From an uncultured Acidobacteriota bacterium (GTDB lineage Bacteria; Acidobacteriota; Vicinamibacteria; Fen-336): a stretch of 64,000 nt of DNA. Of the stretch, positions 50,607 to 60,356 are shown in pieces. The position numbers and the translations under genes were made by a program. Under the pieces are notes generated by a model. It worked only from the letters and a program-made list of their open reading frames with translations, searched no databases and had not been told where the DNA came from. Within the stretch, counting starts at the first letter, position 1. Every line of letters starts with the position of its first letter. The stretch spans positions 1-64,000 of the forward strand of contig CADEEV010000001.1 of NCBI GenBank assembly GCA_902826455.1, read 5' to 3'.

Positions 50607-52000
50607 TAGGCCTGGACCTCCTGGCTCAGTTTCCCGACCTCGCTCTTGAACGCGTTGCCGCGGTCGGCATAGTCCCGGAACATGTCGAAGGAGGAGCAGG
50701 CGGGCGCCAGCAGCACCGCGTCGCCCGGCTCCGCGGCGGCGTAGGCGCGCACCACGGCCTCGTGGAGGCTGTCGCACCCGAAGACCGGAACGACGCCTGA
50801 GAACGCGGACACGATGCGCTCGCGGGCCTCGCCGATGGCGAAGATCGCCTTCACGTGGCGCTTCGCCGCTCCCCCGAGGCTCGCGAAGTCGCCGCCCTTG
50901 TAGCGGCCCCCGAGGATCGCGAGGACCGGCCGGTCGAAGGCCGTGAGGCTCTTCTCCGCCGCGTCGACGTTCGTGGCCTTCGAGTCGTTGAAGAACACGA
51001 CCCCGCCGATCTCGGCGACGCGCTCCAGCACGTGCTCGACGCCGTCGAAGCGCGCGACCGCATTCGCGATGGCCTCGGCGGACGCCCCCAGCAGCCGAGC
51101 CGAGGCGGCGGCCGCGAGCAGATCGCCCGCGAGATGGGCGCCCGGCAGCCGCACCGACGCGAGGCTGAAGAGCGCCTCGGGCTTCGCCTCGAGGCGCACC
51201 CACGCCCAGCCGTCCTCGAAGTAGGCGACGCGTCCCCGCTCGCGCTCCGCGAGGGGGCTGCGATCGTGGCCCTGGGCCGCGCTGAACAGCAGGCGTCGCG
51301 CCGCAGAGGCCGCGGCGAGGCGCATCACGCTGGCGTCGTCGGCGTTCAGCACCGCCCAGTCCTCGGACGTCTGGTTCCTGAAGATGCGCGCCTTCGCGTT
51401 CTCGTACTCGGCGAGCGTCGCGTGACGGTCGAGGTGGTCGGCGCTGAAGTTCAGGAAGACCGCGACGTGGGGCCGGAACAGCTCAGTGCCTTCGAGCTGG
51501 AAGCTCGACACCTCGAGCACGAACAGCGTCTCGCGCCCGGCGCCCTCGAGCAGTCCCGTGACGGCGTGGCCGATGTTGCCTCCGACCCGCACGTCCTCGC
51601 CCGTCTGCTTCAGCATCGCGCCGAGGGCGGCGGTGGTCGTGGACTTGCCCTTCGTGCCCGTGACCGCGGCGACCGTGCCCGTGATCTGCCGGAAGCCGAG
51701 CTCGAGCTCGGCGATCACCGGCACGCCCGCGCGGCGCGCCGCCTCGAGCTCGGGCAGGTTCCAGGGCACGCCCGGGGACACGACGATCAGCGACGCGCCG
51801 GTGAAGGTGCCCTGCTGGTGCTCTCCGACCTCGAGCTTCACGCCGCTGTCTTCAAGCTTCAGTGCCTCCGTCTCCAGTTCCCGCGCCGGCTTCCGGTCGG
51901 TGGCCACGACACGCGCCCCGCGCCCCGCGAGGAAGCGCGCCGCCGCAACCCCCGAGCGCGCGAGGCCGACGACGACGACCGATTGCCCCTCCAGCTCCAA
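50606..52000 (-). CDS. murD: UDP-MurNAc-L-Ala:D-Glu ligase MurD
   Basis: The 464-residue ligase has the UDP loop V-V-G-L-A-R-S-G, the ATP loop T-G-T-K-G-K-S-T-T-T, the domain-3 motif F-F-N-D-S-K-A-T-N and the C-terminal L-L-A-P-A-C-S-S-F-D-M-F. The usual H-R-x-E before domain 3 reads H-V-L-E. It adds D-Glu to UDP-MurNAc-L-Ala. TTG start 18 bases after the mraY stop, behind GGGAG. Confidence 0.93.
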   Translation of the reverse strand: MELEGQSVVVVGLARSGVAAARFLAGRGARVVATDRKPARELETEALKLEDSGVKLEVGEHQQGTFTGASLIVVSPGVPWNLPELEAARRAGVPVIAELELGFRQITGTVAAVTGTKGKSTTTAALGAMLKQTGEDVRVGGNIGHAVTGLLEGAGRETLFVLEVSSFQLEGTELFRPHVAVFLNFSADHLDRHATLAEYENAKARIFRNQTSEDWAVLNADDASVMRLAAASAARRLLFSAAQGHDRSPLAERERGRVAYFEDGWAWVRLEAKPEALFSLASVRLPGAHLAGDLLAAAASARLLGASAEAIANAVARFDGVEHVLERVAEIGGVVFFNDSKATNVDAAEKSLTAFDRPVLAILGGRYKGGDFASLGGAAKRHVKAIFAIGEARERIVSAFSGVVPVFGCDSLHEAVVRAYAAAEPGDAVLLAPACSSFDMFRDYADRGNAFKSEVGKLSQEVQA

Positions 52001-52018
52001 GGCGACTTCAATCTCCCT

Positions 52019-53110
52019 TCACCGCAGCTTCAATGTCGTGAGACTGAAGAGCGCGAACACGAAGGCCACGATCCAGAAGCGGATGATGATCTGCGGCTCC
52101 TTCCAGCCCACGAGCTCGAAGTGGTGGTGCAGCGGCGCCATGCGGAAGATGCGCTTGCCGCGCAGCTTGAAGGAGCCGACCTGCAGGATCACCGAGAGGG
52201 CTTCGAGCACGAAGAGGCCGCCCACCGAGAACAGAAGCAGCTCCTGCTTGATGAGGATCGCCACCGTGCCCAGGGCCCCGCCCAGGGCGAGGCTGCCCAC
52301 GTCGCCCATGAACACCTGGGCCGGATAGCAGTTCCACCACAGGAAGCCCATCGAGGCCCCGACCATCGCGCCGCAGAAGACCGTGATCTCGCCCGCCCCC
52401 GGCAGGTACAGGAGGTCCAGGTAGGCGGAGAAGACACGGTGGCCCGAGACGTAGGCGAGCACCGTGAAGGCCGCCGCCGCGATCAGCGTCGAGCCGATCG
52501 CGAGGCCGTCGAGGCCGTCCGTCAGGTTCACCGCGTTCGAGGCGCCCACCAGGACCAGGACGGCGAAGAGGATGTAGAAGGCCGACAGGTCCGGCATGAG
52601 CATCTTGAAGAACGGGAAGATGACGCGGGTCGAGTACTGGTTGGGCTCCACGTGCGACAACAGGTAGAGGGCCGTTCCCACCGCGAGACCCACGCCCACC
52701 TGGCCGCGGAACTTGAGGCGCGCCGAGAGCCCCAGGCTCTGCTTCTTGACGACCTTCAGGTAGTCGTCCATGAAGCCGATGGCGCCGAAGGCCAACGTCG
52801 AGAGCACCAGGATCCAGACGTTGCGGTTCGAGAGGTCGGCCCACAGGAGCGTCGGCACCACGATCCCGGCCAGGATCAGGATGCCGCCCATCGTGGGCGT
52901 GCCCGCCTTGGCCTTGTGGGCCTGAGGTCCTTCCTCCCGGATGTACTGGCCGATCTGGAACGCCCGCAGCCGCTCGATCATCCACGGGCCCAGGACCAGC
53001 ACCAGGAACAGCGCTGTCAGGCTCGCCACGGCGGTCCGGAACGTGATGTAGCGGACCACGTTCAGGCCCGGCACCTCGTGGCGGAAGTACGACAGCAGGT
53101 GGAAGAGCAT
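52019..53110 (-). CDS. mraY: MraY, phospho-MurNAc-pentapeptide translocase
   Basis: A 363-residue protein with ten spans and the MraY signatures: the [12 protein letters not shown] loop, F-M-D-D-Y-L-K-V (catalytic Asp pair), [13 protein letters not shown], and M-A-P-L-H-H-H-F-E. It makes lipid I from undecaprenyl phosphate and UDP-MurNAc-pentapeptide. ATG overlaps the murF stop by one base (TGATG). Confidence 0.96.
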   Translation of the reverse strand: MLFHLLSYFRHEVPGLNVVRYITFRTAVASLTALFLVLVLGPWMIERLRAFQIGQYIREEGPQAHKAKAGTPTMGGILILAGIVVPTLLWADLSNRNVWILVLSTLAFGAIGFMDDYLKVVKKQSLGLSARLKFRGQVGVGLAVGTALYLLSHVEPNQYSTRVIFPFFKMLMPDLSAFYILFAVLVLVGASNAVNLTDGLDGLAIGSTLIAAAAFTVLAYVSGHRVFSAYLDLLYLPGAGEITVFCGAMVGASMGFLWWNCYPAQVFMGDVGSLALGGALGTVAILIKQELLLFSVGGLFVLEALSVILQVGSFKLRGKRIFRMAPLHHHFELVGWKEPQIIIRFWIVAFVFALFSLTTLKLR

Positions 53111-54522
53111 CAGCGCGCTCCATCCACTCGCCCGTAGCGCTCGACGAGCGCGTCCACGACCCGCTCCATCTGCATGCCGCGCGAGCCCTTGACGAGCACG
53201 GCGTCGCCCTCGCGCAGGAGGGCGGGGGCGGCCACGGCGGCGTCCTTGGAGGTGGCGAAGCGCTGGACGGAGACGCCCGCGCGGGCGAGCGAGTCCGCCA
53301 GGTGCGTCGAGAGAGGCCCGACGGCGACGACCGCATCGACGCTGCGCGCGATGCGCTCGCCGGTCTCGCGATGCAGCTCGCCTCCGCGCGGTCCCAGCTC
53401 GAGCATGTCGCCGAGGAACGCGACCTTGCGCCGGCCCCCGGCGAGGCCCAGGGCGCCGACGGCCGCCTCGACGGCGACCGGGTTCGAGTTGTAGCAGTCG
53501 TCGAGGAGCGTGATGCCGCCGCCCAGCCGCACGACCTCGCCCCGGTGGGGAGTCGCCTTGAGCCGCGTCGCGGCCTCCGCGATCGCCTCGGCGGGCATCC
53601 CGAGACGATGGGCGGCCGCGGCGGCGGCGAGGAAGTTGGAGACGAAGTGGGCGCCCGCGAGTGGCAGCGCCACGTCGTGCTTGCGCCCCTCGATCACGAG
53701 GTCGAAGCGCATGCCGAAGGCGGTGCCACGCCAGTTCTCGGCCGACACGTCGAAGCGGCGATCGCGGCCGAACCACACCACGCGCCCCGGGTGGCGCTCG
53801 CCCACGGCGCGCAGGCGCGGGTCGTCGCCGTTCAGGACGGCGACGCCGTCCGGGGCCAGGCCCACGAGGATCTCGGCCTTGGCGGCCGCGATGGCGTCGA
53901 CCGACTCGAAGAACTCCAGGTGCACCGCCGCCACGTTCGTGATCACGGCCACGTCGGGCAAGGCGATCCGCGACAGTGTCGTGAGCTCGCCCGCCGCCGA
54001 CATGCCGAGCTCCAGGACCGCCGCGCGCTGGCGGCCGTCGAGGCGCAACAGCATGAGGCTCATGCCGTACCGGTTGTTGAGGTTGCCCTCGGTCTTCAGC
54101 ACGGGGCCGCGCGTCCACAGGAGCGCCGCCGTCATGTCCTTGGTCGTGGTCTTGCCGGCCGACCCGGTGATGGCCACGACCGGGATCGCCGCGCTGCGCC
54201 GGACGTGGCGCGCGAGATCGCCGAGGGCCACGGTGGTGTCGCTCACGCGCACGAGGGGCAGGCCGGCGAGGGCGGCCACGTCGGCATGCACCAGGGCCCC
54301 GGCGGCGCCGCGCGCCTTGGCGTCGGCCAGGAACGCGTGTCCGTCGAAGCGCGGTCCCTCGATCGCGACGAACAACTGGCCGGGCTCCACGGTGCGCGAG
54401 TCGATCGAGACGCCGGAGTAGGACGCTTCCGGCGCCCCCGCCACCACGCGCCCGCCCGTCGCCGTCGCCGTCTCGCCGAGTGTGAGCGTCGCGCTGGAGG
54501 TAGCCAGGAGTGCCCCTCTCAT
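53110..54522 (-). CDS. murF: UDP-MurNAc-tripeptide D-Ala-D-Ala ligase MurF
   Basis: The 470-residue ligase has an N-terminal UDP-binding domain ([15 protein letters not shown]), the ATP loop [10 protein letters not shown] at about 119-128, N-L-N-N-R-Y-G, and D-D-C-Y-N-S-N-P at the start of domain 3. It adds D-Ala-D-Ala. ATG overlaps the murE stop by ATGA. No ddl gene is present in the cluster. Confidence 0.95.
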   Translation of the reverse strand: MRGALLATSSATLTLGETATATGGRVVAGAPEASYSGVSIDSRTVEPGQLFVAIEGPRFDGHAFLADAKARGAAGALVHADVAALAGLPLVRVSDTTVALGDLARHVRRSAAIPVVAITGSAGKTTTKDMTAALLWTRGPVLKTEGNLNNRYGMSLMLLRLDGRQRAAVLELGMSAAGELTTLSRIALPDVAVITNVAAVHLEFFESVDAIAAAKAEILVGLAPDGVAVLNGDDPRLRAVGERHPGRVVWFGRDRRFDVSAENWRGTAFGMRFDLVIEGRKHDVALPLAGAHFVSNFLAAAAAAHRLGMPAEAIAEAATRLKATPHRGEVVRLGGGITLLDDCYNSNPVAVEAAVGALGLAGGRRKVAFLGDMLELGPRGGELHRETGERIARSVDAVVAVGPLSTHLADSLARAGVSVQRFATSKDAAVAAPALLREGDAVLVKGSRGMQMERVVDALVERYGRVDGAR

Positions 54523-55991
54523 GCCTTTCCCTTGAGGGCCAGGCGGCCGAGGACGTCGCGGGCCACCTGGCGGTCGTCGAAGGGCACGGTGCGGTCGCGC
54601 AGCACCTGGGAGGTCTCGTGGCCCTTGCCGGCGATCACGACGACGTCGCCGGTTCCCGCCATCTCCAGGGCCTTCGCGATCGCGTCGCGGCGATCCACGA
54701 TCACGTGGCGCTCCGCCTTGCGGTAGCCGTTGATGCCGCGCTGGATGTCCTCGACGATCGCTTCGGGCGGCTCGCTGCGCGGGTTGTCCGAGGTGATCAC
54801 GACGACGTCGGACAGGCGCGCCGCCACGGCGCCCATGAGCGGGCGCTTGGTCCGGTCGCGATCGCCGCCGCAGCCGAACACCGTGAGGATGCGGCGCGGC
54901 TGCAGCTCGCGCACGGTCTCGAGGAGGTTCTTGAGGGCGTCGTCGGTGTGGGCGTAGTCCACCACGACCGTGAAGTCCTGGCCGGCGTCGACGCGCTCCA
55001 TGCGCCCCGAGACGCCCTTGAGGCTCGCGAGGCCGCGGACCGCCGTGGCGGGATCGAGGCCCAGGGCGAGGCAGGCCCCGAGGGCGCCCAGCAGGTTCTG
55101 GACGTTGAAGCGCCCGAGCAGCGGCGTGCGCATCTCGAGCACGCCGTCCCGCGTCCGGACCCGGAACGACGTGCCCGAGAGCGAGAGCGCGATGGCCTCC
55201 GCCCTCAGGTCGGCGTCGTGGTCGATCGCGTAGGTCGTGACGCGCCCACGGCTGGTGGCGGCGAGCTCGGCGCAGCGATCGTCGTCGGCGTTCAGGATCG
55301 CGTGTCCGTCCTCCCGCAGCAGTGTGTCGAAGAGGACTCGCTTGGCCGCGAAGTAGCGGTCCATGTCGCCGTGGAAATCCAGGTGGTCGCGGGTCAGGTT
55401 CGTGAAGACGGCGACCGTGAAGGCGCAGCCGTGGACGCGCTTCAGGGCGAGGGAGTGGGACGAGACCTCGAGCACGGCGTGGGAGCAGCGCTCGTCGACC
55501 ATCTCGCGGAAGAGCTTCTGGAGATCCGAGGACTCCGGCGTCGTGCGCACGGCCTCGGCCAGGCGGTCGCCGATGCGGTACTGCACCGTGCCGAGCAGTC
55601 CGACGCGCTCGCCCGCCGCCCGCAGCGCGGCGTCGACCAGGTAGGCCGTGGTGGTCTTGCCGTTCGTGCCCGTTACGCCCACGAGCCGCAGGGCGTCCGC
55701 AGGTCGGCCCAGGAGTGTTGCCGAGAGCGTCGCCAGGGCCTCCCGGGCGTCGACGACCTGCAGCCAGGGGATGCCCGGTCGCGGCGGCTCCTCGGAAGCG
55801 ATCGCGACGGCGCCCTTCTTGCGGGCCGACTCCACGAACTGGTTGCCGTCGTTCGCGAGGCCGCGGATCGCCACGAACAGCGTGCCCGGCTGCACCTTGC
55901 GCGAGTCGTAGGCGACGTCGGTCACGTCGAGGTCCTGTCCCGTCTCCAGGCGAGCGCCGCGGATGCCGGCCACGAGGTCGCCCAGCCTCAT
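54519..55991 (-). CDS. murE: UDP-MurNAc-tripeptide synthetase MurE (meso-DAP type)
   Basis: The 490-residue ligase has the UDP-binding Y-D-S-R-K-V-Q-P-G, the ATP loop T-G-T-N-G-K-T-T-T at about 107-115, the carbamylated-lysine region and D-Y-A-H-T. The amino-acid-selecting motif is T-S-D-N-P-R-S-E, with the D-N-P-R that binds meso-diaminopimelate, so the peptidoglycan is predicted to be mDAP-type. ATG overlaps the ftsI stop (ATGA). Confidence 0.95.
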   Translation of the reverse strand: MRLGDLVAGIRGARLETGQDLDVTDVAYDSRKVQPGTLFVAIRGLANDGNQFVESARKKGAVAIASEEPPRPGIPWLQVVDAREALATLSATLLGRPADALRLVGVTGTNGKTTTAYLVDAALRAAGERVGLLGTVQYRIGDRLAEAVRTTPESSDLQKLFREMVDERCSHAVLEVSSHSLALKRVHGCAFTVAVFTNLTRDHLDFHGDMDRYFAAKRVLFDTLLREDGHAILNADDDRCAELAATSRGRVTTYAIDHDADLRAEAIALSLSGTSFRVRTRDGVLEMRTPLLGRFNVQNLLGALGACLALGLDPATAVRGLASLKGVSGRMERVDAGQDFTVVVDYAHTDDALKNLLETVRELQPRRILTVFGCGGDRDRTKRPLMGAVAARLSDVVVITSDNPRSEPPEAIVEDIQRGINGYRKAERHVIVDRRDAIAKALEMAGTGDVVVIAGKGHETSQVLRDRTVPFDDRQVARDVLGRLALKGKA

Positions 55992-58012
55992 GGCTCGCGC
56001 CCCAGGGTGAGGACGCAGGTGATGCCTGTTTCAATCTCCGTGCCGGGCTCCGGCGTCTGCGCCACGACTTGTCCCGAGCCCTTGAGCTCGACGATCAGGC
56101 CCCGCCGTGCCGCCGTGATCGCGGCCTCGCGAGCCGAGCGGCCCCGCAGGTCCGGCATCAGCCGCGGGTCACCGCTCGCGTCCTCGGCCTTCTGGACCGC
56201 GAAGTCGTCGTCGGGGCGGTAGGACGCCGGCGTCACGTGTCCCGGCCGGTAGGGCACCATGCGCAGCACGCGCTCCGTGTCGTCGGGCGGCACCGCGAGG
56301 TATTGGAGGGACTGCTCCATGACCCGGGCGAACAGGGGCGCCGCGACGTCGCCGCCTTCGTTGCGATCGCCCTTGGGCGTGTCGAGGGACGCGAGGACCA
56401 CAAGGGCAGGCCGCGCCGCGGGAGCGAAGCCCACGAATGACGCCACGTGGTCGATCATCGAGTAGCGGCCCTGGGCATCCACCTTCTGCGCCGTGCCGGT
56501 CTTGCCGGCCACCGCGTAGCCGGGGATCGCGGCGCGCCTGCCCGTTCCCGACGTCACGACCGATCGCAACAGGTCCGTGAGGGTGTCGACGGTCTCGGGC
56601 TCGAGCACGCGCCGCACTGCCTCGGGCTTGGCGCTCTTCAGGACGCTGCCTTCGCTGTCCTCGACCTGGCGGACGATCAACGGCCGCATCAGGTAGCCGC
56701 CGTTCGCAACCGCCGCGACCGCCGTCGTCATCTGCAGCGCCGTGACGCCGATCTCCTGGCCGAAGGAGAGCGTGGGCAGCGAGAGCGCGCTCCACTTGTT
56801 GGTCGGGCGCAGCAGGCCGTTCGACTCTCCGGGCAGCTCGACGCGCGTCGGCACGCCGAAGCCGAAGTCGCGCATGTAGCGGTAGAAGTTCTCGCGGCCC
56901 AGGCGCTGCGCGACGCGGATCACGCCCACGTCGCTCGAGTGGGCGATGACGTCGCGGAACGAGAGGTTGAAGAAGACGTGGTGGTCGTTGATGCGCGTGC
57001 CGGCGATCTCGATCGAGCCGCCGCCGCAGTCGATCACCTCGTCGGGGCTCACGACCTTCTCCTGCAGCCCCGCCGCGGCCGTGAAGATCTTGAACATGCT
57101 GCCGGGCTCGTAGGCGTCGGTCACGGCCCGGTTGCGCCAGCGCGACGATGAGAAGGACGCGAAGCGATTGGGGTTGAAGGTCGGCCGGTTCGCGATCGCC
57201 AGGATCTCGCCCGTTCGAGGATCCATCACGACGACCATTCCCGAGATCGACTGGGTCTCGTTGACGGCCTTCTCGAGCTCGGTTTCCGCGGCGTGCTGGA
57301 TCGCTTCGTCGATGCTGAGGACCACGGTCTGGCCGTCCGTCGAGGGCCGCTCCGTGTGGCTCACGGGCCGGCGCCGGGCGTCCGTCTCGACGAGCACCTT
57401 CGCGGGCCGGCCCTTGATGACGTCCTCGAAGGCGTACTCGATGCCGCTCATGCCCGTGTTGTCCATGCCCACGTAGCCCAGGACCTGGGACGCGAGCTCG
57501 CGCTTCGGGTAGTAGCGGCGGTTCTCGGAGACGAAGCCGATGCCCGGCAGCGACAGGTCGCGCACGGCGCGGGCGGTGGCCGGGTCCACCTTGCGCTTCA
57601 CCCAGACGAAGGCGCGGTTCTTCTGCAGCTGCGTCAGCAGGTCCTTGCGTCCGGCCGTGTCGAGGCCGAGGGCGCGCGAGAGGGCCGCCGCCGTGCGCGC
57701 GGGGCTCTCGAGATCCTGGGGCACGGCGTAGACGCTCTCGGCGTCCACGGAGACCGCGAGCGGCCGGCCGTTGCGGTCGAGGATGGCGCCGCGGCGCGGA
57801 TCGAGGTTGATCGTGCGCTCGCTCTGGCGGGCCGCCATGCGCTCGAAGGAGGCGCGGTTCAGCACCTGCAGCTGGAGCAGGCGGACGCCGATGCCGAGGG
57901 CCCACAGGGAGATCGCGAGGCCCACGATCATCAGCCGCAGCCGCACGTCGCGCTCGCGGGAGCGGTGCGTCCCGTCGGCCGTCGTGGCGGGCGTGAGCGG
58001 TGTCGGCTCCAC
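55988..58012 (-). CDS. ftsI: FtsI-type transpeptidase (PBP3) with C-terminal PASTA domain
   Basis: The 674-residue class B PBP has a cytoplasmic tail, one span (about 25-48), a pedestal and the transpeptidase domain: S305-M-F-K308, S359-S-D361 and K-T-G in A-G-K-T-G-T-A-Q-K. The second motif is S-S-D where E. coli FtsI has S-S-N. A single PASTA domain closes the protein (about 615-674, M-P-D-L-R-G-R-S-A). It cross-links septal peptidoglycan with FtsW. The GTG start lies one base after ftsL. Confidence 0.94.
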   Translation of the reverse strand: MEPTPLTPATTADGTHRSRERDVRLRLMIVGLAISLWALGIGVRLLQLQVLNRASFERMAARQSERTINLDPRRGAILDRNGRPLAVSVDAESVYAVPQDLESPARTAAALSRALGLDTAGRKDLLTQLQKNRAFVWVKRKVDPATARAVRDLSLPGIGFVSENRRYYPKRELASQVLGYVGMDNTGMSGIEYAFEDVIKGRPAKVLVETDARRRPVSHTERPSTDGQTVVLSIDEAIQHAAETELEKAVNETQSISGMVVVMDPRTGEILAIANRPTFNPNRFASFSSSRWRNRAVTDAYEPGSMFKIFTAAAGLQEKVVSPDEVIDCGGGSIEIAGTRINDHHVFFNLSFRDVIAHSSDVGVIRVAQRLGRENFYRYMRDFGFGVPTRVELPGESNGLLRPTNKWSALSLPTLSFGQEIGVTALQMTTAVAAVANGGYLMRPLIVRQVEDSEGSVLKSAKPEAVRRVLEPETVDTLTDLLRSVVTSGTGRRAAIPGYAVAGKTGTAQKVDAQGRYSMIDHVASFVGFAPAARPALVVLASLDTPKGDRNEGGDVAAPLFARVMEQSLQYLAVPPDDTERVLRMVPYRPGHVTPASYRPDDDFAVQKAEDASGDPRLMPDLRGRSAREAAITAARRGLIVELKGSGQVVAQTPEPGTEIETGITCVLTLGREP

Positions 58013-58013
58013 G

Positions 58014-58391
58014 CTAGTTCCTCTCCGCCCCGGTGGTCTTGACGCTCGCGACCTTGGCGCTGTCCACGACCGGCGCCGGCGCTTCCACGATGTAGACGTT
58101 CTCCGCGGGCGGTCGCTCGAGGCGCAGGTTGCGGGTCGCGATGGACTCGACCCGCTCGAGGTTCTCGAGGCTGGCCTTCTCGAGGCGCAGCTTCCGGTTC
58201 TCCTCGACGAGGCGATCCCGCTCGCGCTGCATCTGCTCGGTCACGATGCCGGTCTGGCGCATCTCGAGGTGGGGCCAGGCGTAGAGCACCGCGCCGCAGA
58301 CCAGCACCGCGACACCCACGAGCAGGAAGACCAGGTCGCGGTTGGCGCGCGGGTCGCGTTCCCGGACGATCTGGGAGTTGTCGAGCTTCAC
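58014..58391 (-). CDS. ftsL: FtsL-like division protein
   Basis: A 125-residue bitopic protein: 18 cytoplasmic residues, a span at about 19-40, then a periplasmic leucine/heptad coiled coil (about 50-90, M-Q-R-E-R-D-R-L-V-E-E-N) and a short tail. Its place between rsmH and ftsI is the standard ftsL position. It would join FtsQ and FtsB. GTG start overlaps the rsmH stop (GTGA). Confidence 0.85.
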   Translation of the reverse strand: MKLDNSQIVRERDPRANRDLVFLLVGVAVLVCGAVLYAWPHLEMRQTGIVTEQMQRERDRLVEENRKLRLEKASLENLERVESIATRNLRLERPPAENVYIVEAPAPVVDSAKVASVKTTGAERN

Positions 58392-59257
58392 GCGGCCCGC
58401 TCGAGGACCCGCAGCTTCGCGCTGCGCGCCCGGGGATTCCGGCGCACTTCCTCGTCGCCCGGCCGCAGGGCCTTCTTCGTGACGAGGCGGAAGCCTTCCC
58501 GCGCGAGGCCGCGGAAGGCCTGCTTCACCTCGCGGTCCTCGAGGCTGTGGAAGGCGATCACCGCGAAGCGTCCGCCCTGGGCGAGGCAGAGCGCGATGCG
58601 CCGCAGCGCGTCGCCCAGCGCGTCGAGCTCCTGGTTCACGAAGATCCGTAGCGCCTGGAACGTGCGCGTGGCCGGGTCGAGGCCCGGCCGTCCGTGGGCC
58701 GCGCGTCGCACGATCGCGGCGAGCTCGGTCGTGGTCGTGATCTCGCCGCGACGCCGTGCGTCCACGATCGCGCGCGCCACCTGCCGTGACGCGTGCTCTT
58801 CGCCGAAGCGGTAGATCACGTCGGCGAGGTCGCGCTCGCGCATCCGGTTCACGACGTCGGCCGCGGTCTCGCCGCGGCTGCGGTCGAGACGCATGTCGAG
58901 CGGTCCCTCGGCCTGGAAGCTGAACCCGCGCTCGGCCGTGTCGATCTGCACGGAGCTCACGCCGAGATCGAGCAGGATGCCGTCGGCGCGCAGCGCCCCC
59001 AGCACCTCGGGGATGCTGCGGAAGTCGGCGTGGACGAAGCGCACGGCGTCGCCGGCCTGCAGGGCGGCGCGCGCTTCCGCGAGGGTTTCCGCGTCGCGGT
59101 CGAAGGCCACGAGCCGACCGCCCGGGGCGCTGCGGCCGAGGATCGCGCGCGAGTGGCCGCCGAGGCCCAGCGTGCCGTCCACGTAGAGACCTCCGGGCTT
59201 CACCGCGAGGGCCTCCAGGCTTTCCGCGAGCAGTACCGGCTCGTGGCGCGCGCGCAC
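58388..59257 (-). CDS. rsmH: RsmH (MraW), 16S rRNA C1402 N4-methyltransferase
   Basis: The 289-residue methyltransferase begins R-H-E-P-V-L-L-A-E and has the SAM motif Y-V-D-G-T-L-G-L-G-G-H-S-R, the catalytic-region L-L-D-L-G-V-S-S-V-Q-I-D, G-F-S-F and the end-motif F-H-S-L-E-D-R-x-V-K. It methylates C1402 of 16S rRNA. GTG at 59257 is used; an ATG two bases upstream is in another frame. Directly after mraZ. Confidence 0.95.
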   Translation of the reverse strand: MRARHEPVLLAESLEALAVKPGGLYVDGTLGLGGHSRAILGRSAPGGRLVAFDRDAETLAEARAALQAGDAVRFVHADFRSIPEVLGALRADGILLDLGVSSVQIDTAERGFSFQAEGPLDMRLDRSRGETAADVVNRMRERDLADVIYRFGEEHASRQVARAIVDARRRGEITTTTELAAIVRRAAHGRPGLDPATRTFQALRIFVNQELDALGDALRRIALCLAQGGRFAVIAFHSLEDREVKQAFRGLAREGFRLVTKKALRPGDEEVRRNPRARSAKLRVLERAA

Positions 59258-59258
59258 A

Positions 59259-59702
59259 TCAGATCCCGAACTCCGAGAGAGCCTTGCCGTCCTCGTCGGT
59301 GAAGGGCTCCTTCTTGAACAGGCGCTCGTGGAGCCGCTTCTGGTTCCACACCGCGAGCTGGTTCTGCAAGCCGAGGACACTGACTTCGCCCGCCATGGCC
59401 GCGGCTTCGCGCAGCAGGGTCGGGATCAGGATGCGGCCCTGCTTGTCGAGGGTGAGGACCTGGCCGAAGAAATTCACGCGATCGAGGAAGCGCTGCTTCG
59501 ACGGGTTCGCGGAAGGAACCGCCGCGAGCTTGCGCTCGATCTCGAGCCACACCGCCATCGGGTACACGCGCACGTACTCCCCGGTCACGCTGGTGACGAA
59601 GAGCTCGGGTCCGTACTGCGTCTCGACGAGCGAGCGGAACCCGTTCGGGATCTTGAGCCGCCCCTTGTCGTCGACGCGCGCCGGATGGTTACCGCGCAGC
59701 AC
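59259..59702 (-). CDS. mraZ: MraZ, transcriptional regulator of the dcw cluster
   Basis: A 147-residue protein with two AbrB-like swapped-hairpin repeats, marked by V-D-D-K-G-R-L-K-I-P and L-D-K-Q-G-R-I-L-I-P, as in E. coli MraZ. It binds tandem GTGGG-type repeats upstream of itself; such repeats are present (next entry). GTG start with GGGGGAG four bases upstream. It differs clearly in sequence from the second paralogue that precedes it. Confidence 0.93.
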   Translation of the reverse strand: MLRGNHPARVDDKGRLKIPNGFRSLVETQYGPELFVTSVTGEYVRVYPMAVWLEIERKLAAVPSANPSKQRFLDRVNFFGQVLTLDKQGRILIPTLLREAAAMAGEVSVLGLQNQLAVWNQKRLHERLFKKEPFTDEDGKALSEFGI

Positions 59703-59815
59703 TGCTCCCCCGTGGCGATTGCCCGGACAACTTCAGCCCACTTCCGCCCACAAATTTCCACCGGGAGCATAGACCCCTGGTAGGGGGGTGTGTCAAGGCG
59801 AAAATACGGCTACGT
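59703..59815 (-). promoter_or_regulatory. dcw promoter upstream of mraZ
   Basis: On the minus strand TTGACA (59796-59791) and TATGCT (59771-59766) are separated by 19 bases. The predicted start falls within or next to the MraZ box, so MraZ binding would block it. The rest of the gap has GC-rich sequence and no ORF. Confidence 0.6.
59737..59761 (-). promoter_or_regulatory. MraZ box: three GTGGG-type repeats
   Basis: Read on the minus strand: GTGGA, five bases, GTGGG, five bases, GTGGG, starting at a 10-bp period (plus-strand CCCAC at 59737 and 59747, TCCAC at 59757). This is the E. coli MraZ operator layout (TGGG-N5 repeats). Confidence 0.75.
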
Positions 59816-60286
59816 CTAGGGTTTGCCTGTGGACGGAGGGGCGCCGGGGGGGAGCGGCCACCGGACGTCGAGGCTCACGTCGTCGAGGAGCCGGTCCGAG
59901 TCCCGCAGGAAATCGTCCCAGCTCTCGGGTCGCCAGACCTCGAAGCGGTTGAGGACGCCGATCACGACGGCCTCGCGGGTCAGGCCGGTGGCCTGGCGCA
60001 GGCCCGGCGGCAGCAGGATGCGGCCCTGCACGTCCAGCCCGCAATCCACGGCCCTGCTGGCCAGGACGCGGGTGAGGGCCTTGACCTCCCGACTGAAGGC
60101 CGGGAGCTGAGCGAGTTGCGTCTCGAGACGCCCCCATTCGGCAGGCGGGTAAGCCGCGAGGCACTGGTCGAGGACCGTCACCACCAGGTGGCGAGCATCA
60201 GCCTCCTGGAGGTCCTTCCGGAAGGCCGCAGGCACCGGAAGGCGTCCTTTCGGGTCGATACGGTAGCGATAAGTCCCTTTGAACAC
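59816..60286 (-). CDS. Second MraZ paralogue (MraZ-like, 156 aa)
   Basis: The 156-residue protein has the same double swapped-hairpin plan as MraZ: I-D-P-K-G-R-L-P-V-P and L-D-V-Q-G-R-I-L-L-P, preceded by F-K-G-T-Y-R-Y-R. It has a C-terminal extension of about 20 residues rich in Pro. Otherwise it is well diverged from the first MraZ. It is separated from mraZ by a promoter, so it has its own transcript or reads through into the cluster. GTG start; no good ribosome site. Function as a second regulator of the cluster, or of folC divergent to it, is inferred. Confidence 0.85.
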   Translation of the reverse strand: MFKGTYRYRIDPKGRLPVPAAFRKDLQEADARHLVVTVLDQCLAAYPPAEWGRLETQLAQLPAFSREVKALTRVLASRAVDCGLDVQGRILLPPGLRQATGLTREAVVIGVLNRFEVWRPESWDDFLRDSDRLLDDVSLDVRWPLPPGAPPSTGKP

Positions 60287-60356
60287 AGCGAGCTAGGAGT
60301 ATTCCACACTTTCTTCCACTTTTCCACACCCCAGGGATGGACTAGACTTCCGTCGC
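60287..60356. promoter_or_regulatory. Divergent region mraZ2 / folC with TTCCAC repeats
   Basis: TTCCAC occurs at 60302-60307, 60314-60319 and 60322-60327 (minus GTGGAA), 12 and 8 bases apart, a probable MraZ-family operator. TAGACT (60343-60348) lies eight bases before the folC ATG. One regulator could therefore act on both genes. Confidence 0.55.
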
